From Alphaproteobacteria bacterium (GTDB taxonomy: Bacteria; Pseudomonadota; Alphaproteobacteria; JAJFFI01), in assembly GCA_030066595.1 (NCBI GenBank), contig JASJBI010000003.1:29552-93551 (forward strand): a stretch of 64,000 bases of DNA, given 5' to 3'. Of the stretch, positions 29,302 to 37,952 are shown one piece after another (position 1 is the stretch's first letter; each line of letters starts with the position of its first letter). Below the pieces are notes generated by a model. The model had not been told where the DNA came from and made no database searches. It was given only the letters and a program-made list of their open reading frames with translations. Position numbers and translations under genes: made by a program.

Positions 29302-31149
29302 ATGTCGAAACCGCCCTTCAACGATCTCAACTTCGCGCCCGCGGATGTGCGGGTCGAGCCGCTCGCGGGCGGCGGCATGCTGTTGCGGTCACCCTACGCG
29401 CTTGGCGCCTACGCCCGCTGCCTCGGAGATCTCCTGGAGCAATGGGCAGACCGGACGCCGGACCGCGTCTTCCTGGCCGAGCGCGCGGCGGACGGCGGCT
29501 GGCGCAAGCTGAGCTATGCCGAAGTGCGCAGGTCCGCCCGCGCGATCGCCCAGGCGATCCTGGACCGGGACCTCGCGCCCGACCGGCCGGTGACCATCCT
29601 GTCCGACAACTCCGTCGACAGCGCGCTGCTGCAGCTGGGCGCCATGTATGCCGGCGTCCCGGCGGCGCCGGTCTCGCCGGCCTACTCGCTGATGTCGCAG
29701 GACTTCGGCAAGCTCAAGCTGATCATCGAGCTGCTGACGCCGGGCCTGGTCTTCACCGAGGACGGCGCCCGGTTTGCTCCGGCGCTCAAGGCCGTGGACT
29801 TCGGCGCGGCGGAGATCGTGGTCGGCGCCAACCCGCCCGACGGTATCCCGACCACGGCTCTTGCCAGCCTGACCGGGGCCGAGCGCACGGCTGCCGTCGA
29901 CGAGGCCTTCGCGGCGGTCGGGCCGGACACGGTCGCCAAAATCCTCTTTACCTCGGGCTCGACCGGTTATCCCAAGGGTGTGCTGAACACGCACCGCATG
30001 CTGTGCTCGAACCAGCAGGCGATCGCCCAGCTTTGGCCGTTCCTGGAAGAGACGCCGCCGGTGATCGTCGACTGGCTGCCCTGGAGCCACACCTTCGGTG
30101 CCAACCACAACTTCAACATGATGCTGCGGAACGGCGGCACCCTCTATATCGACCGGGGCAAGCCGGCGCCCGGACTGATCGAGACCACGATCGTGACCCT
30201 CAAGGAGGTGTCGCCGACGCTCTATTTCAACGTGCCGCGGGGCTTCGACATGCTGTTGCCCCATCTGGAGAGCGACGCGGCGCTGCGCGACAACTTCTTC
30301 AAGGACCTGCAGCTCATATTCTATGCCGGCGCGGCCCTGCCGCAGAACCTGTGGGAGCGGCTCGAGGCGGTCGCCATCCAGGCGCGCGGCGAGCGCGTGC
30401 GCATGGTCTCCGCCTGGGGCTCGACGGAGACGTCGCCACTCGCGACCTCGGTGCATTTCGGAATCGAGAAGGCGGGGGTGATCGGGCTGCCGGCGCCGGG
30501 GACCGAGATCAAGATGGCGCCGAACGGCGACAAGCTGGAGCTCCGGGTTAAGGGCCCCAACGTCACGCCCGGCTACTTGAAGCGCGACGACCTGACCGCC
30601 GAGGCCTTCGACGAAGACGGCTTCTACAAGATCGGCGACGCCGGCAAGCTCGACGACCCGGAGGATCCGGCCAAGGGGATCGTGTTCGACGGCCGCGTGG
30701 CCGAGGACTTCAAGCTCATGTCCGGCACCTGGGTGCATGTCGGCAGCGTGCGCGTCGCCGCCATCGCCGCGGCCGCGCCGGTCATCCAGGACGCCGTGGT
30801 CACCGGGCACGACCGGGAGGACATCGGCCTCCTGGTTTTTCCGAACCCCGCGGGCTGTCTCTCGCTTTGTTCCGATGCGGACAAGGACACGCCGCTGGCC
30901 GAACTGGTGGGCCGGCCGGAGGTACGCGACGCGCTGCGCCGCGGGCTCGCCGACCACAACACCGCCAATCCGGGCAACTCGACGCAGATCGCGCGGGTGG
31001 TCCTGATGGCCGAGCCGCCCAATATCGACGCCAACGAGATCACCGACAAGGGCTACATCAACCAGCGCGCGGTGCTCGACCGGCGCGCGGCGTTGGTGGA
31101 AAGGCTCTATGCTGGTGGCACGCAAGAGGATGTGATCGAGGTTAGCTGA
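29302..31149 (+). CDS. fcs: Feruloyl-CoA synthase (acyl-adenylate-forming)
   Basis: A 615-residue ANL-superfamily enzyme. The P-loop-like motif ILFTSGSTGYPKGVLNTH lies near residue 215, followed by WLPWSHTFGANHN and VSAWGSTETSPLAT, then DGFYKIGDAGKLDDPEDPAKG. The N-terminus (FAPADVRVEPLAGGGMLLRS) and the WLPWSHTFG stretch are characteristic of feruloyl-CoA synthases, which activate ferulate and related hydroxycinnamates with ATP and CoA. The ATG at 29302 has a GGGGAGGA site. Its place after a complete importer and before a thiolase fits uptake and CoA-dependent side-chain breakdown. The precise acid is not proven. Confidence 0.85.
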   Translation: MSKPPFNDLNFAPADVRVEPLAGGGMLLRSPYALGAYARCLGDLLEQWADRTPDRVFLAERAADGGWRKLSYAEVRRSARAIAQAILDRDLAPDRPVTILSDNSVDSALLQLGAMYAGVPAAPVSPAYSLMSQDFGKLKLIIELLTPGLVFTEDGARFAPALKAVDFGAAEIVVGANPPDGIPTTALASLTGAERTAAVDEAFAAVGPDTVAKILFTSGSTGYPKGVLNTHRMLCSNQQAIAQLWPFLEETPPVIVDWLPWSHTFGANHNFNMMLRNGGTLYIDRGKPAPGLIETTIVTLKEVSPTLYFNVPRGFDMLLPHLESDAALRDNFFKDLQLIFYAGAALPQNLWERLEAVAIQARGERVRMVSAWGSTETSPLATSVHFGIEKAGVIGLPAPGTEIKMAPNGDKLELRVKGPNVTPGYLKRDDLTAEAFDEDGFYKIGDAGKLDDPEDPAKGIVFDGRVAEDFKLMSGTWVHVGSVRVAAIAAAAPVIQDAVVTGHDREDIGLLVFPNPAGCLSLCSDADKDTPLAELVGRPEVRDALRRGLADHNTANPGNSTQIARVVLMAEPPNIDANEITDKGYINQRAVLDRRAALVERLYAGGTQEDVIEVS

Positions 31150-31162
31150 CGAGGACGCAGAG

Positions 31163-32404
31163 ATGACCGAAGAGACCCTGCCCGGCTCGGGCACGACCTA
31201 TGACGACGTCTACCTGTTGGACGGCGTGCGCACCGGCTTTGGCGAGGTGAACGGCACGCTCCGCGACATCTCGGCCACCGATCTGGGTATCGCCGTGGCC
31301 CGCGACGTGCTGGACCGCGCCGAAACGCCGGCCGAACAGGTGGACATGGTGATCGCCACCAACCTCTCGCCCAGCGATTTCGACTCCTACTATCTGCCGC
31401 GGCATATCGGCCTCTATGCCGGCGTGCGCACGGAAGTGCCCTGTATTCTGGTGCACCGGCTGTGCGGCTCGGGCTTCGAGACGCTGGCCCAGGCGGCGGA
31501 CTACATCAAGCTGGGCAAGGCGGAGACTGCGCTCTGCGTCGGCACCGAATCCATGTCGCGGAACCCCGTCGCCGCCTTCACCCACCGCGCCGGCTTCGGC
31601 CTCGGCCAGGTGGACTTCCGCGATTTCCTGTGGGAGGCCCTGCACGATACCTGCCCGGACATCGCCATGGGCAACACGGCCGAGAATCTGGCGATGAAGT
31701 ATCAGATCACCCGGGACGAGGTGGACGACTACGCCTACCGCAGCTTCGGCGCCGCGCTGGGCGCGACCGAGGACGGCTTCCTCGCCGGCGAGATCACGCC
31801 GCTCGAGAGCGAGACCTTCGAGCGCGAGGGCTACAAGCCGCGCAAGTTGAAACTTCCGCGGAAGGTGGAGCGCTTCGCCGAGGACGAGCACGTCCGGCCG
31901 ACTTCCCGCGAGACGCTGGCCAAGCTTCGCCCCGTGTTCGGCGGTGTGCAGACCGCAGGCAACAGCTCGGGCATCGTCGACGGCGCGGCCGCGGCGGTCG
32001 TGACCAAGGGCACCAACGGGCACGCGCCGCTCGCCCGCATCGTCGCCACGGCGTCCGTGGGCGTGCCGCCCGAGATCATGGGCATCGGCCCGGCGCCGGC
32101 GATCCGCAAGGTCCTGGACCTTGCCGGGCTCCGGCTCGACGACGTCGACCGCTTCGACATCAACGAGGCCTTCGGCGCCCAGTATCTCGCCGTGGAGAAG
32201 GAGCTGGGCCTCGACCGGGACAAGGCCAACGTCAATGGCGGCGCCATCGCCATCGGCCATCCGCTCGCAGCGACAGGGCTGCGCTGCACCATGACCGTGG
32301 CACGGGAGCTGAAGCGCCGCGGCCTCAAATACGGCATCGGCTCGGCCTGCTGCGGCGGCGGCCAAGGGGTCGCGGTCCTGGTGGAGAACCCCGAGGCGGC
32401 CTGA
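31163..32404 (+). CDS. Thiolase (acetyl-CoA acyltransferase)
   Basis: A 413-residue type II thiolase. The nucleophilic cysteine is C101 in HRLCGSGFE; the other catalytic motifs are NEAFGAQ, NVNGGAIAIGHPLAATG (histidine) and SACCGGGQG (second cysteine). It starts 13 bases after the feruloyl-CoA synthase gene and is surely co-transcribed. In CoA-dependent beta-oxidation of hydroxycinnamates a thiolase releases acetyl-CoA from the beta-ketoacyl-CoA, which fits the neighbours; no hydratase or dehydrogenase lies in this operon, so those steps would be encoded elsewhere. Confidence 0.9.
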   Translation: MTEETLPGSGTTYDDVYLLDGVRTGFGEVNGTLRDISATDLGIAVARDVLDRAETPAEQVDMVIATNLSPSDFDSYYLPRHIGLYAGVRTEVPCILVHRLCGSGFETLAQAADYIKLGKAETALCVGTESMSRNPVAAFTHRAGFGLGQVDFRDFLWEALHDTCPDIAMGNTAENLAMKYQITRDEVDDYAYRSFGAALGATEDGFLAGEITPLESETFEREGYKPRKLKLPRKVERFAEDEHVRPTSRETLAKLRPVFGGVQTAGNSSGIVDGAAAAVVTKGTNGHAPLARIVATASVGVPPEIMGIGPAPAIRKVLDLAGLRLDDVDRFDINEAFGAQYLAVEKELGLDRDKANVNGGAIAIGHPLAATGLRCTMTVARELKRRGLKYGIGSACCGGGQGVAVLVENPEAA

Positions 32405-32438
32405 CCGGCGTCCGTAGGTCCGCATGCGAAGACCGTTT

Positions 32439-32452
32439 TTGACTGGGATCAA
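32439..32452. promoter_or_regulatory. FNR/Dnr-type binding site upstream of the hemerythrin genes
   Basis: TTGACTGGGATCAA matches the consensus TTGAY-N4-RTCAA for FNR, Anr or Dnr regulators. A TATAAG sequence at 32480-32485 could be the -10 element, which gives a start near 32491 and places the site around -45, close to the activating class II position. This supports oxygen- or nitric-oxide-responsive expression of the two genes downstream. Confidence 0.65.
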
Positions 32453-32520
32453 TGTTGGCATATGCCGCAGATCCTAGCGTATAAGCGGTGTCGTCCGTGT
32501 CCGCGGGGGAGGGTCGGGGC

Positions 32521-33165
32521 GTGACCGATGCGATCGGGATCATACAGCGCGAGCATACGGCGCTGGTCGGCGTGGTCGATTGCCTGAACCATGCGGTGCA
32601 GGACATCGGCAAGGAGGCGACCCCGGAGCAGGATGCCCTGATCGACGCCATCCTCGACTACATCGAGAGCTTCCCGGACCGGTTCCACCATCCGAAAGAA
32701 GACGAGTATCTGTTCAAGGCGCTCTACAACCGCGCGCCCGAGGCGCGCGCGACGCTGGACGTGCTGATGGCGGAGCATGTGACGGGGGCCGAGCGAATCG
32801 CCGAGGTGCGCCGCACCCGCGAGGCGTTTCGCACGGATGCGGCCGGGCGGGACGCCTTCGTCGCGGCCGTGCGCGCCTATGTCGACTTCCAGTACGAGCA
32901 TATGGCGCGCGAGGAGACCGAGATCCTGCCGCTCGCTCGCGAGGCGCTGACGCCCGGCGACTGGGCGCGGATCAACGCGGCCTTTTCGGACCACGACGAC
33001 CCGCTGTTCGGGGATCGGCCCGCGGAGCGGTTCCGGGACCTTCACCGCCGCATCACCAGTCTCGCGCCGCCGCCTATCGGCCTCGGCGGTGGGCAATCAT
33101 CGATCGGCGATCGACCGGGGCTCAAGGAGCGCCTGATCGCGCTGCTGGGCGGCGCGCGCGGCTGA
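32521..33165 (+). CDS. Hemerythrin-like protein, copy 1
   Basis: A 214-residue protein with an HHE hemerythrin-like fold. Candidate di-iron ligands lie in IIQREH, FHHPKEDEYLF, MAEHVTGAE and YEHMAREETEILP. The start was set at GTG 32521 because it has a strong GGGGGAGGG site and because residues from here (VTDAIGIIQREH) align with the start of the next gene (MAQAIDIIRREH). GTG 32488 would begin inside the predicted promoter. Relatives bind oxygen or nitric oxide or repair iron-sulfur centres; which applies is unknown. Both copies end in a divergent tail after D-D/E-P-L-F-G. Confidence 0.85.
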   Translation: MTDAIGIIQREHTALVGVVDCLNHAVQDIGKEATPEQDALIDAILDYIESFPDRFHHPKEDEYLFKALYNRAPEARATLDVLMAEHVTGAERIAEVRRTREAFRTDAAGRDAFVAAVRAYVDFQYEHMAREETEILPLAREALTPGDWARINAAFSDHDDPLFGDRPAERFRDLHRRITSLAPPPIGLGGGQSSIGDRPGLKERLIALLGGARG

Positions 33166-33191
33166 CGGGGGCGAGGGAAGGGCAGGACACC

Positions 33192-33785
33192 ATGGCGCAG
33201 GCGATCGACATCATCCGCCGGGAACACAGCGGCTTGGCCACCGTGCTCAGCTGCCTGGAACGGACGGCCCATGCCGTGGCCGAGCCGGAAGCCACGCCGG
33301 ACTTCGAGCTGTTGCTGTCGATCCTGGTCTATATCCAGAACTTCGCCGACCGGTTTCACCATCCCAAGGAGGACGAGTACCTGTTCCGCGCCTTGCGCCG
33401 CCGCCGGCCCGAGTCGGGCGCCACCTTGGATGCGCTGGCGGCTGAGCATAAAGAGGGCGAGCGGCTGCTCGCCGATCTCCGCGACCGGCTCGACGCACTG
33501 CGCAGCGACGTGGAGGGACAACGCGATCGCTTCGCGGAGGCGGCGCTACAGTACGTTGCCTTCGAACGCAAGCACATGGCGACGGAAGAGCGCGAAGTCA
33601 TTCCGGCGGCCAAGGAAGCCCTGCAGGCGGAGGATTGGCGGGGCATCAACGCAGCCTTCGCGGCCAACGAGGACCCCCTGTTCGGCGCCAGGCCGCGGGC
33701 GGAGTTCGAACGCCTGCTCGAGCGCATCAACGCGCTGTCCTCGGGCCCTGGCCGCAGGGCCCGCTTCCCACAGGAGCCGCTGTAG
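33192..33785 (+). CDS. Hemerythrin-like protein, copy 2
   Basis: A 197-residue paralogue of the preceding protein, 26 bases downstream. Shared segments include FHHPKEDEYLF and an AEH-x-x-x-x-E motif, and a late DPLFG. The putative ligands are conserved: REH, FHHPKEDE, LAAEHKEGE and FERKHMATEEREVIP. A tandem pair in one transcript suggests gene duplication with both kept, possibly as a heterodimer or with different ligand affinity. The transcript ends before the convergent htrA-like gene. Confidence 0.87.
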   Translation: MAQAIDIIRREHSGLATVLSCLERTAHAVAEPEATPDFELLLSILVYIQNFADRFHHPKEDEYLFRALRRRRPESGATLDALAAEHKEGERLLADLRDRLDALRSDVEGQRDRFAEAALQYVAFERKHMATEEREVIPAAKEALQAEDWRGINAAFAANEDPLFGARPRAEFERLLERINALSSGPGRRARFPQEPL

Positions 33786-33953
33786 CGCAAGCGACGAGCC
33801 CGGTGGTGCCTCGGGCCGCGCCGATCGATCTGCTTGGTAATTATCGTGACTATCTCGAGCTGCTGCTCGGAACCGGACGCGCCGGCGTCAACCGAGCCGG
33901 ATCGGCCCAATAGCGGACCGTCCAGGTGCGCCGAGCGCTGCTCGTGCTGCCGC

Positions 33954-35021
33954 TCATTGCTGACCCAACACCAGGGCGACCGTCTGTTTGCGCCCCTCGC
34001 GCATGAAGCCAACCGACACCTGCTCACCCGGGTCGCGCAAGCCGATCTTGTTGCGCAAGTCGGCCGCGCTCCGGACCCGCGCGCCATCGACCGCGATGAT
34101 AACGTCCTCGGCGCGCAGGCCGGCCCTGCTCGCCGGGGAGTCGGGCAGGATGCTGGCGACGACGGCGCCCCAGCTGCTCTCCAGCCCCTGGGCCTTGGCC
34201 TCCTCCGGCGTGAGGTCGCGGACCTTCACCCCCAGACGGCCACGGCGGACCTCGCCATAGCGGACGAGTTGTTGCATGACGTTGCGCGCCATGTTGACCG
34301 GTACGGCAAAACCGATGCCGATATTGCCGCCGGCCGGCCCGACGATCGCCGTGTTGATCCCCACCAGCCGGCCGCGCAGATCGACCAGCGCGCCGCCGGA
34401 GTTGCCCGGATTGATCGGCGCATCGGTCTGGATGAAGTTCTCGTAGCCGCGAATGCCCAGGCCTGTGCGACCGAGCGCGCTGACGATCCCGGAGGTGACG
34501 GTCTGGCCCAGACCGAAGGGGTTGCCGACGGCGATCACATAGTCCCCGACCTGCAGACGGTCGGAATCGCCCATGGGCAGCGCGGTGAGCCGCCGCGCCG
34601 GAATGCGGATCACGGCGATGTCGGCGCCTGGATCCTGACCCACGAGTGTCGCCTTGAAGCTGCGACCGTCGCGCAAGGTCACGTTGACCTCTTCCGCGTT
34701 CCGCACCACGTGGTTGCTGGTCAGCACATAGCCGTTTTTTGCATCGACGATGACGCCCGAGCCTGCGGCCCGGAACTCTCGTTCCGGCGGCTCGTCGGGC
34801 AATTCGAAGAAACGGCGAAAGAACGGGTCGCGCCAGAGCGGATTGTCGCTCATGGCGACGCGGCCGCGCACCGCGATGTTGACGACGGCCGGTGTCACCT
34901 TCTTGAGCATCGGGGCGAGCGTGGGGACGTCGCCGCCGGGCGGCTCGGCCGCGCTCGGCCGCGCTGCGAGCCCGGCAATCAGGACCAATACGAAAAGGGC
35001 CAGAATTCGGGTCGCCGCCAT
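33954..35021 (-). CDS. Periplasmic HtrA/Deg-type serine protease
   Basis: A 355-residue trypsin-like protease with an N-terminal signal sequence (about 1-25, cleavage near PSAAE), a chymotrypsin-fold domain and a single C-terminal PDZ domain (about 255-345). The catalytic triad is visible: H104 in TSNHVV, D134 in GADIAV and S208 in NPGNSGGAL. It is shorter than DegP, which has two PDZ domains, and closer to DegS in layout, but the signal looks cleavable rather than a permanent anchor. The DnaJ-type gene lies 39 bases upstream on the same strand, so a protein-quality-control operon is likely. Confidence 0.9.
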   Translation of the reverse strand: MAATRILALFVLVLIAGLAARPSAAEPPGGDVPTLAPMLKKVTPAVVNIAVRGRVAMSDNPLWRDPFFRRFFELPDEPPEREFRAAGSGVIVDAKNGYVLTSNHVVRNAEEVNVTLRDGRSFKATLVGQDPGADIAVIRIPARRLTALPMGDSDRLQVGDYVIAVGNPFGLGQTVTSGIVSALGRTGLGIRGYENFIQTDAPINPGNSGGALVDLRGRLVGINTAIVGPAGGNIGIGFAVPVNMARNVMQQLVRYGEVRRGRLGVKVRDLTPEEAKAQGLESSWGAVVASILPDSPASRAGLRAEDVIIAVDGARVRSAADLRNKIGLRDPGEQVSVGFMREGRKQTVALVLGQQ

Positions 35022-35060
35022 ATCGCTCTCCCGTGTCCGGCCGCAACAGCAGCCCCGCGG

Positions 35061-36158
35061 TCATGGCCGTGCGCGCTCGCGCGCTGATGAACGAAGCTGC
35101 TGATAGAGCTCCTGCTCTTTGCTCGACAGGCGTTCGGGGAGGCGCACTTGCAGGCGAACAAACAGATCGCCGGCGCGGCGACCGCCGAACTCGGGCAGTC
35201 CTTTGCCTTTGAGCCTAAGTACCGTGTCCGGCTGCACACCTGGCGGCACCGCGACCTCGGCGCTGCCGTCCAGCGTGGGCACCTTGAGCTTGGTCCCGAG
35301 GGCTGCATCCGCGACCTCGACAAGAGCTGTATGCCAGAGATCGGCGCCGTGCCGTTCCAGGTTCGGGTGGGCGCGCGTGCGCACGACGGCGTAGAGATCG
35401 CCCGGCGCACCGCCTTCCTCGCCCGACAGGCCGTGACCCGGCACGCGCAGCGCCATGCCCTCCTCCACGCCCACCGGGACCGTCACCTTTAGGGTCTCTT
35501 CCTGCTCGGTTTGCCCTCGTCCGGCACAGACGGGACAGGGGGTGTCGATCATCTTGCCCCGTCCGCTGCAAGCGGTGCAGGTGGCGATCTGTCGCACCGT
35601 GACCGTGCCCTTGCGCTGGGTCTGAACCTTTTGCCCGCTGCTATCGCACTCGGGGCATGCGCGCGGCTTGGTGCCGGCCTTGGCGCCGGTCCCGTCGCAG
35701 GCGGTGCAGTTGGCCGGGCGATGGACGCGCACCACTTCTTCGCCGCCGGTACGGACCCGGTCCAGCGGGATGGTCAGCCCGACCTCGAGGTTCGGGCCGC
35801 GCCGCGGCCCGGGGCGGCGCCGAAAAACCGGGTCGAAGATGCCGGCGCCGGGGCGCCGGCCGAAATCGAAGCCCAGGCCGCCGAACAGATCTTCGAAGTC
35901 GATCCCGCCGAACAGGTCCTCTTCGGTGAAGTCCGCCACGCCGGCATGTCCGCGGGCGTCGTAATCGGCCCGCTTCTTGGGATCGCTCAAGACGCCGTAG
36001 GCCTCTGCGATCTCCCGGAACTTCTCCTCCGCGTCCGGTGACTTGTTACGGTCCGGATGGTATTTCAGCGCGAGCTGGCGGAAGGCCTTCTTGACGGCCT
36101 TCTGATCAGCGTCCCGTGGGACGCCCAGGATTTCGTAGTAGTCGTGCTGCGCAGGCAC
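35061..36158 (-). CDS. DnaJ-type co-chaperone (type I Hsp40)
   Basis: A 365-residue J-protein starting at a GTG. The J domain (about 1-70) has the HPD motif in KYHPDRN; a G/F-rich linker follows ([12 protein letters not shown]). A zinc-finger region with four C-x-x-C-x-G-x-G-type repeats ([32 protein letters not shown]) and two C-terminal substrate-binding domains complete the type I layout. It is not beside dnaK or grpE, so it is probably a second DnaJ rather than the main one. It is directly upstream of the HtrA protease. Confidence 0.9.
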   Translation of the reverse strand: MPAQHDYYEILGVPRDADQKAVKKAFRQLALKYHPDRNKSPDAEEKFREIAEAYGVLSDPKKRADYDARGHAGVADFTEEDLFGGIDFEDLFGGLGFDFGRRPGAGIFDPVFRRRPGPRRGPNLEVGLTIPLDRVRTGGEEVVRVHRPANCTACDGTGAKAGTKPRACPECDSSGQKVQTQRKGTVTVRQIATCTACSGRGKMIDTPCPVCAGRGQTEQEETLKVTVPVGVEEGMALRVPGHGLSGEEGGAPGDLYAVVRTRAHPNLERHGADLWHTALVEVADAALGTKLKVPTLDGSAEVAVPPGVQPDTVLRLKGKGLPEFGGRRAGDLFVRLQVRLPERLSSKEQELYQQLRSSARERARP

Positions 36159-36308
36159 TGTGCTCGCTCAGGGTTCCGGGGTCGCTGGACGGGACCGGTC
36201 GCCCGATCTCCCGGCTGCAGCCGGAAGGCGGGGCAAAGACGGCCGCCTCCGATGTCCCGGTAGGATGGTTCGATATGACCGGATCATGCCCGAGCCTTTG
36301 GGCTCAAG

Positions 36309-36623
36309 TCATTCGTCGAGCAAGTCCCCGATCCAGGTCATTGCCGCCACCGCCGTCGGGAGCCCGAGCGTAGGGATGGCGAGCAGGGCAACGTGGTGAA
36401 GCTCACTCTCGCCGATTCCGTCTTCGCGGGCGCGCCGGGTGTGGGAATGCACGGCACCCTCGGAACGTGCGCCGATCGCCAGTGCCAGCTTGACCAGCCT
36501 GCGCGTGCGCGCGTCGAGCGGACCGTCCTCGGCGACCGCGGCGCCAAGCTGCGCGTACGCCTCCCAGACCTTGGGATGTTTCTCGACAAGCGCGGCTGCA
36601 CCTGCGGGCAGTTTGTCTGTCAT
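36309..36623 (-). CDS. Carboxymuconolactone decarboxylase-family protein
   Basis: A 104-residue CMD/AhpD-like protein. The core R-R-L-V-K-L-A-L-A-I-G-A-R-S-E-G and A-V-H-S-H-T-R-R-A segments, followed by G-I-G-E-S-E-L-H-H-V, match the family. The C-x-x-C pair that makes AhpD a disulfide reductase is absent (no cysteine in the protein), so peroxidase support by that route is unlikely. The ATG at 36623 has a GAGGAG site. It is divergent from the peroxidase/molybdoenzyme operon, and the two FNR-type sites between them could serve both directions. Confidence 0.85.
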   Translation of the reverse strand: MTDKLPAGAAALVEKHPKVWEAYAQLGAAVAEDGPLDARTRRLVKLALAIGARSEGAVHSHTRRAREDGIGESELHHVALLAIPTLGLPTAVAAMTWIGDLLDE

Positions 36624-36712
36624 GTTCGGGCTCCTCGATTCCTGGCGGGTGTCTCGGCGGGCTGCTCGCGGAGAAAATCTGCTTGCATGAGCACTCCGCA
36701 CGCGTCCGCTCA

Positions 36713-36726
36713 TTGACACATGTCAA
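36713..36726. promoter_or_regulatory. FNR/Dnr-type binding site, distal
   Basis: TTGACACATGTCAA is a perfect 14-base palindrome of the TTGAC-N4-GTCAA form recognised by FNR/Anr/Dnr-family regulators. Its centre is 26 bases before that of a second perfect site, and it lies 90 bases before the divergent CMD-family ATG. Confidence 0.75.
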
Positions 36727-36738
36727 ACCTGCGACGTC

Positions 36739-36752
36739 TTGACCCTGGTCAA
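36739..36752. promoter_or_regulatory. FNR/Dnr-type binding site, proximal
   Basis: TTGACCCTGGTCAA is a second perfect palindrome. If it acts from the usual -41.5 position, transcription would start near 36787, leaving a leader of about 37 bases before the ATG at 36824. The paired arrangement suggests strong activation when oxygen is low. Confidence 0.75.
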
Positions 36753-36823
36753 ATGCGCGCCGATCAGGGAGACTAAAGGGCGGCGATCGGGGCCGCCAGA
36801 GCGAACGCAAAGGGGGACGGGAA

Positions 36824-37942
36824 ATGCCTCGAGCTTGCTACCAGTGGCGCCGCCATCTGGTTTATGTCATTGCGCTCATAATCTCCGTGGCCGGTGCCGG
36901 CCTCGTCCAGGCCGAGGACGAGTTCGGCCCCGTCAAGCCGCTCAAGGTGAAGCAGGCAATGGCCGACCTCGGCAAGCGTCTGTTCTTCGACGTGCGGCTC
37001 TCGGGTGACAGCACCCTCAGCTGCGCTTCCTGCCACATTCCGGACAAGGGCTATGCGGATGGCCTGCCGCTCTCCGAGTCGTATTCCGGCTCGCGGCACT
37101 TCCGCAACACGCCGACCTTGATCAACACCGCGCGCCGCGCGGCCTGGATGCATGATGGCCGCCTCGGTACCAATCTCAACGACGTCACTCGCGAGATGAT
37201 CACCGAGACCTATCTCATGAACATGGACATGCGGCTCATGCAGGAGCGGCTCAAGCAGGATCCGGTCTATGTCGACATGTTCAAGAAGGCGGGGCTCGGC
37301 GAACCGAGCAACGGCGGCGTCCGCAAGGCGATCCCGGAATACCTCAAGACCCTGACCTCGCGGGGCGCGCCCTTCGACACGGACAAGATGTCGGCCGCGG
37401 CCAAGAGGGGCTTCGCCTTGTTCAAGGGTAAGGGCGGTTGCGCCTCCTGCCATACCGGGCCGCGCTTCACCGACGACCAGCCGCACAATATCGGGGTGCC
37501 GGAGAACCCGGAGGTCTTCGAGGATCCGCTGCGCCATATCGCCTTTGTGACCTACGCGAAATTCATGGGCGTCGAGAACTACATGAACCTGCGCCGCGAC
37601 CCGGGCGCGCATGTGCGCACGCACCGGGCGGACGGCAGCGACATGGGCAAGTTCCTGACGCCGACGCTGCGCGAGCTGAAGTTCACCGCGCCCTACATGC
37701 ACAACGGCGTCTTCGCGACGCTCGATGAAGTCGTCGCCTTCTACAACAACGGCGGCGGCGGCGATCCCAATATGGATGGCCGGATCGTGCCGATCGGCCT
37801 TACCGACAAGGAGCAGAAGGACCTGGTGGCCTTCCTCGAAGCGCTGTCCGGCCAGCCGCTTACGGGACCGGAGCATGTTTGGACCGAGGAGATCGCCGAG
37901 GACTATCCGGTAATCCCCGACTGGCGCAATACCAGGAACTGA
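36824..37942 (+). CDS. idrP1: Di-heme cytochrome c peroxidase, IdrP1-like
   Basis: A 372-residue exported protein (signal about 1-30, cleavage after V-Q-A) of the CcpA/MauG family. Heme attachment sites are CASCH at 67-71 and CASCH at 206-210, and the C-terminal region has YMHNGVFATLDEVVAFYNNG. First gene of a four-gene operon with a second peroxidase, a Rieske protein and an arsenite-oxidase-like subunit. In described iodate reductase clusters two such peroxidases accompany the catalytic subunits and are thought to remove peroxide made during reduction. Assignment to P1 rather than P2 is only by position. Confidence 0.8.
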   Translation: MPRACYQWRRHLVYVIALIISVAGAGLVQAEDEFGPVKPLKVKQAMADLGKRLFFDVRLSGDSTLSCASCHIPDKGYADGLPLSESYSGSRHFRNTPTLINTARRAAWMHDGRLGTNLNDVTREMITETYLMNMDMRLMQERLKQDPVYVDMFKKAGLGEPSNGGVRKAIPEYLKTLTSRGAPFDTDKMSAAAKRGFALFKGKGGCASCHTGPRFTDDQPHNIGVPENPEVFEDPLRHIAFVTYAKFMGVENYMNLRRDPGAHVRTHRADGSDMGKFLTPTLRELKFTAPYMHNGVFATLDEVVAFYNNGGGGDPNMDGRIVPIGLTDKEQKDLVAFLEALSGQPLTGPEHVWTEEIAEDYPVIPDWRNTRN

Positions 37943-37952
37943 GGAGGGGACA

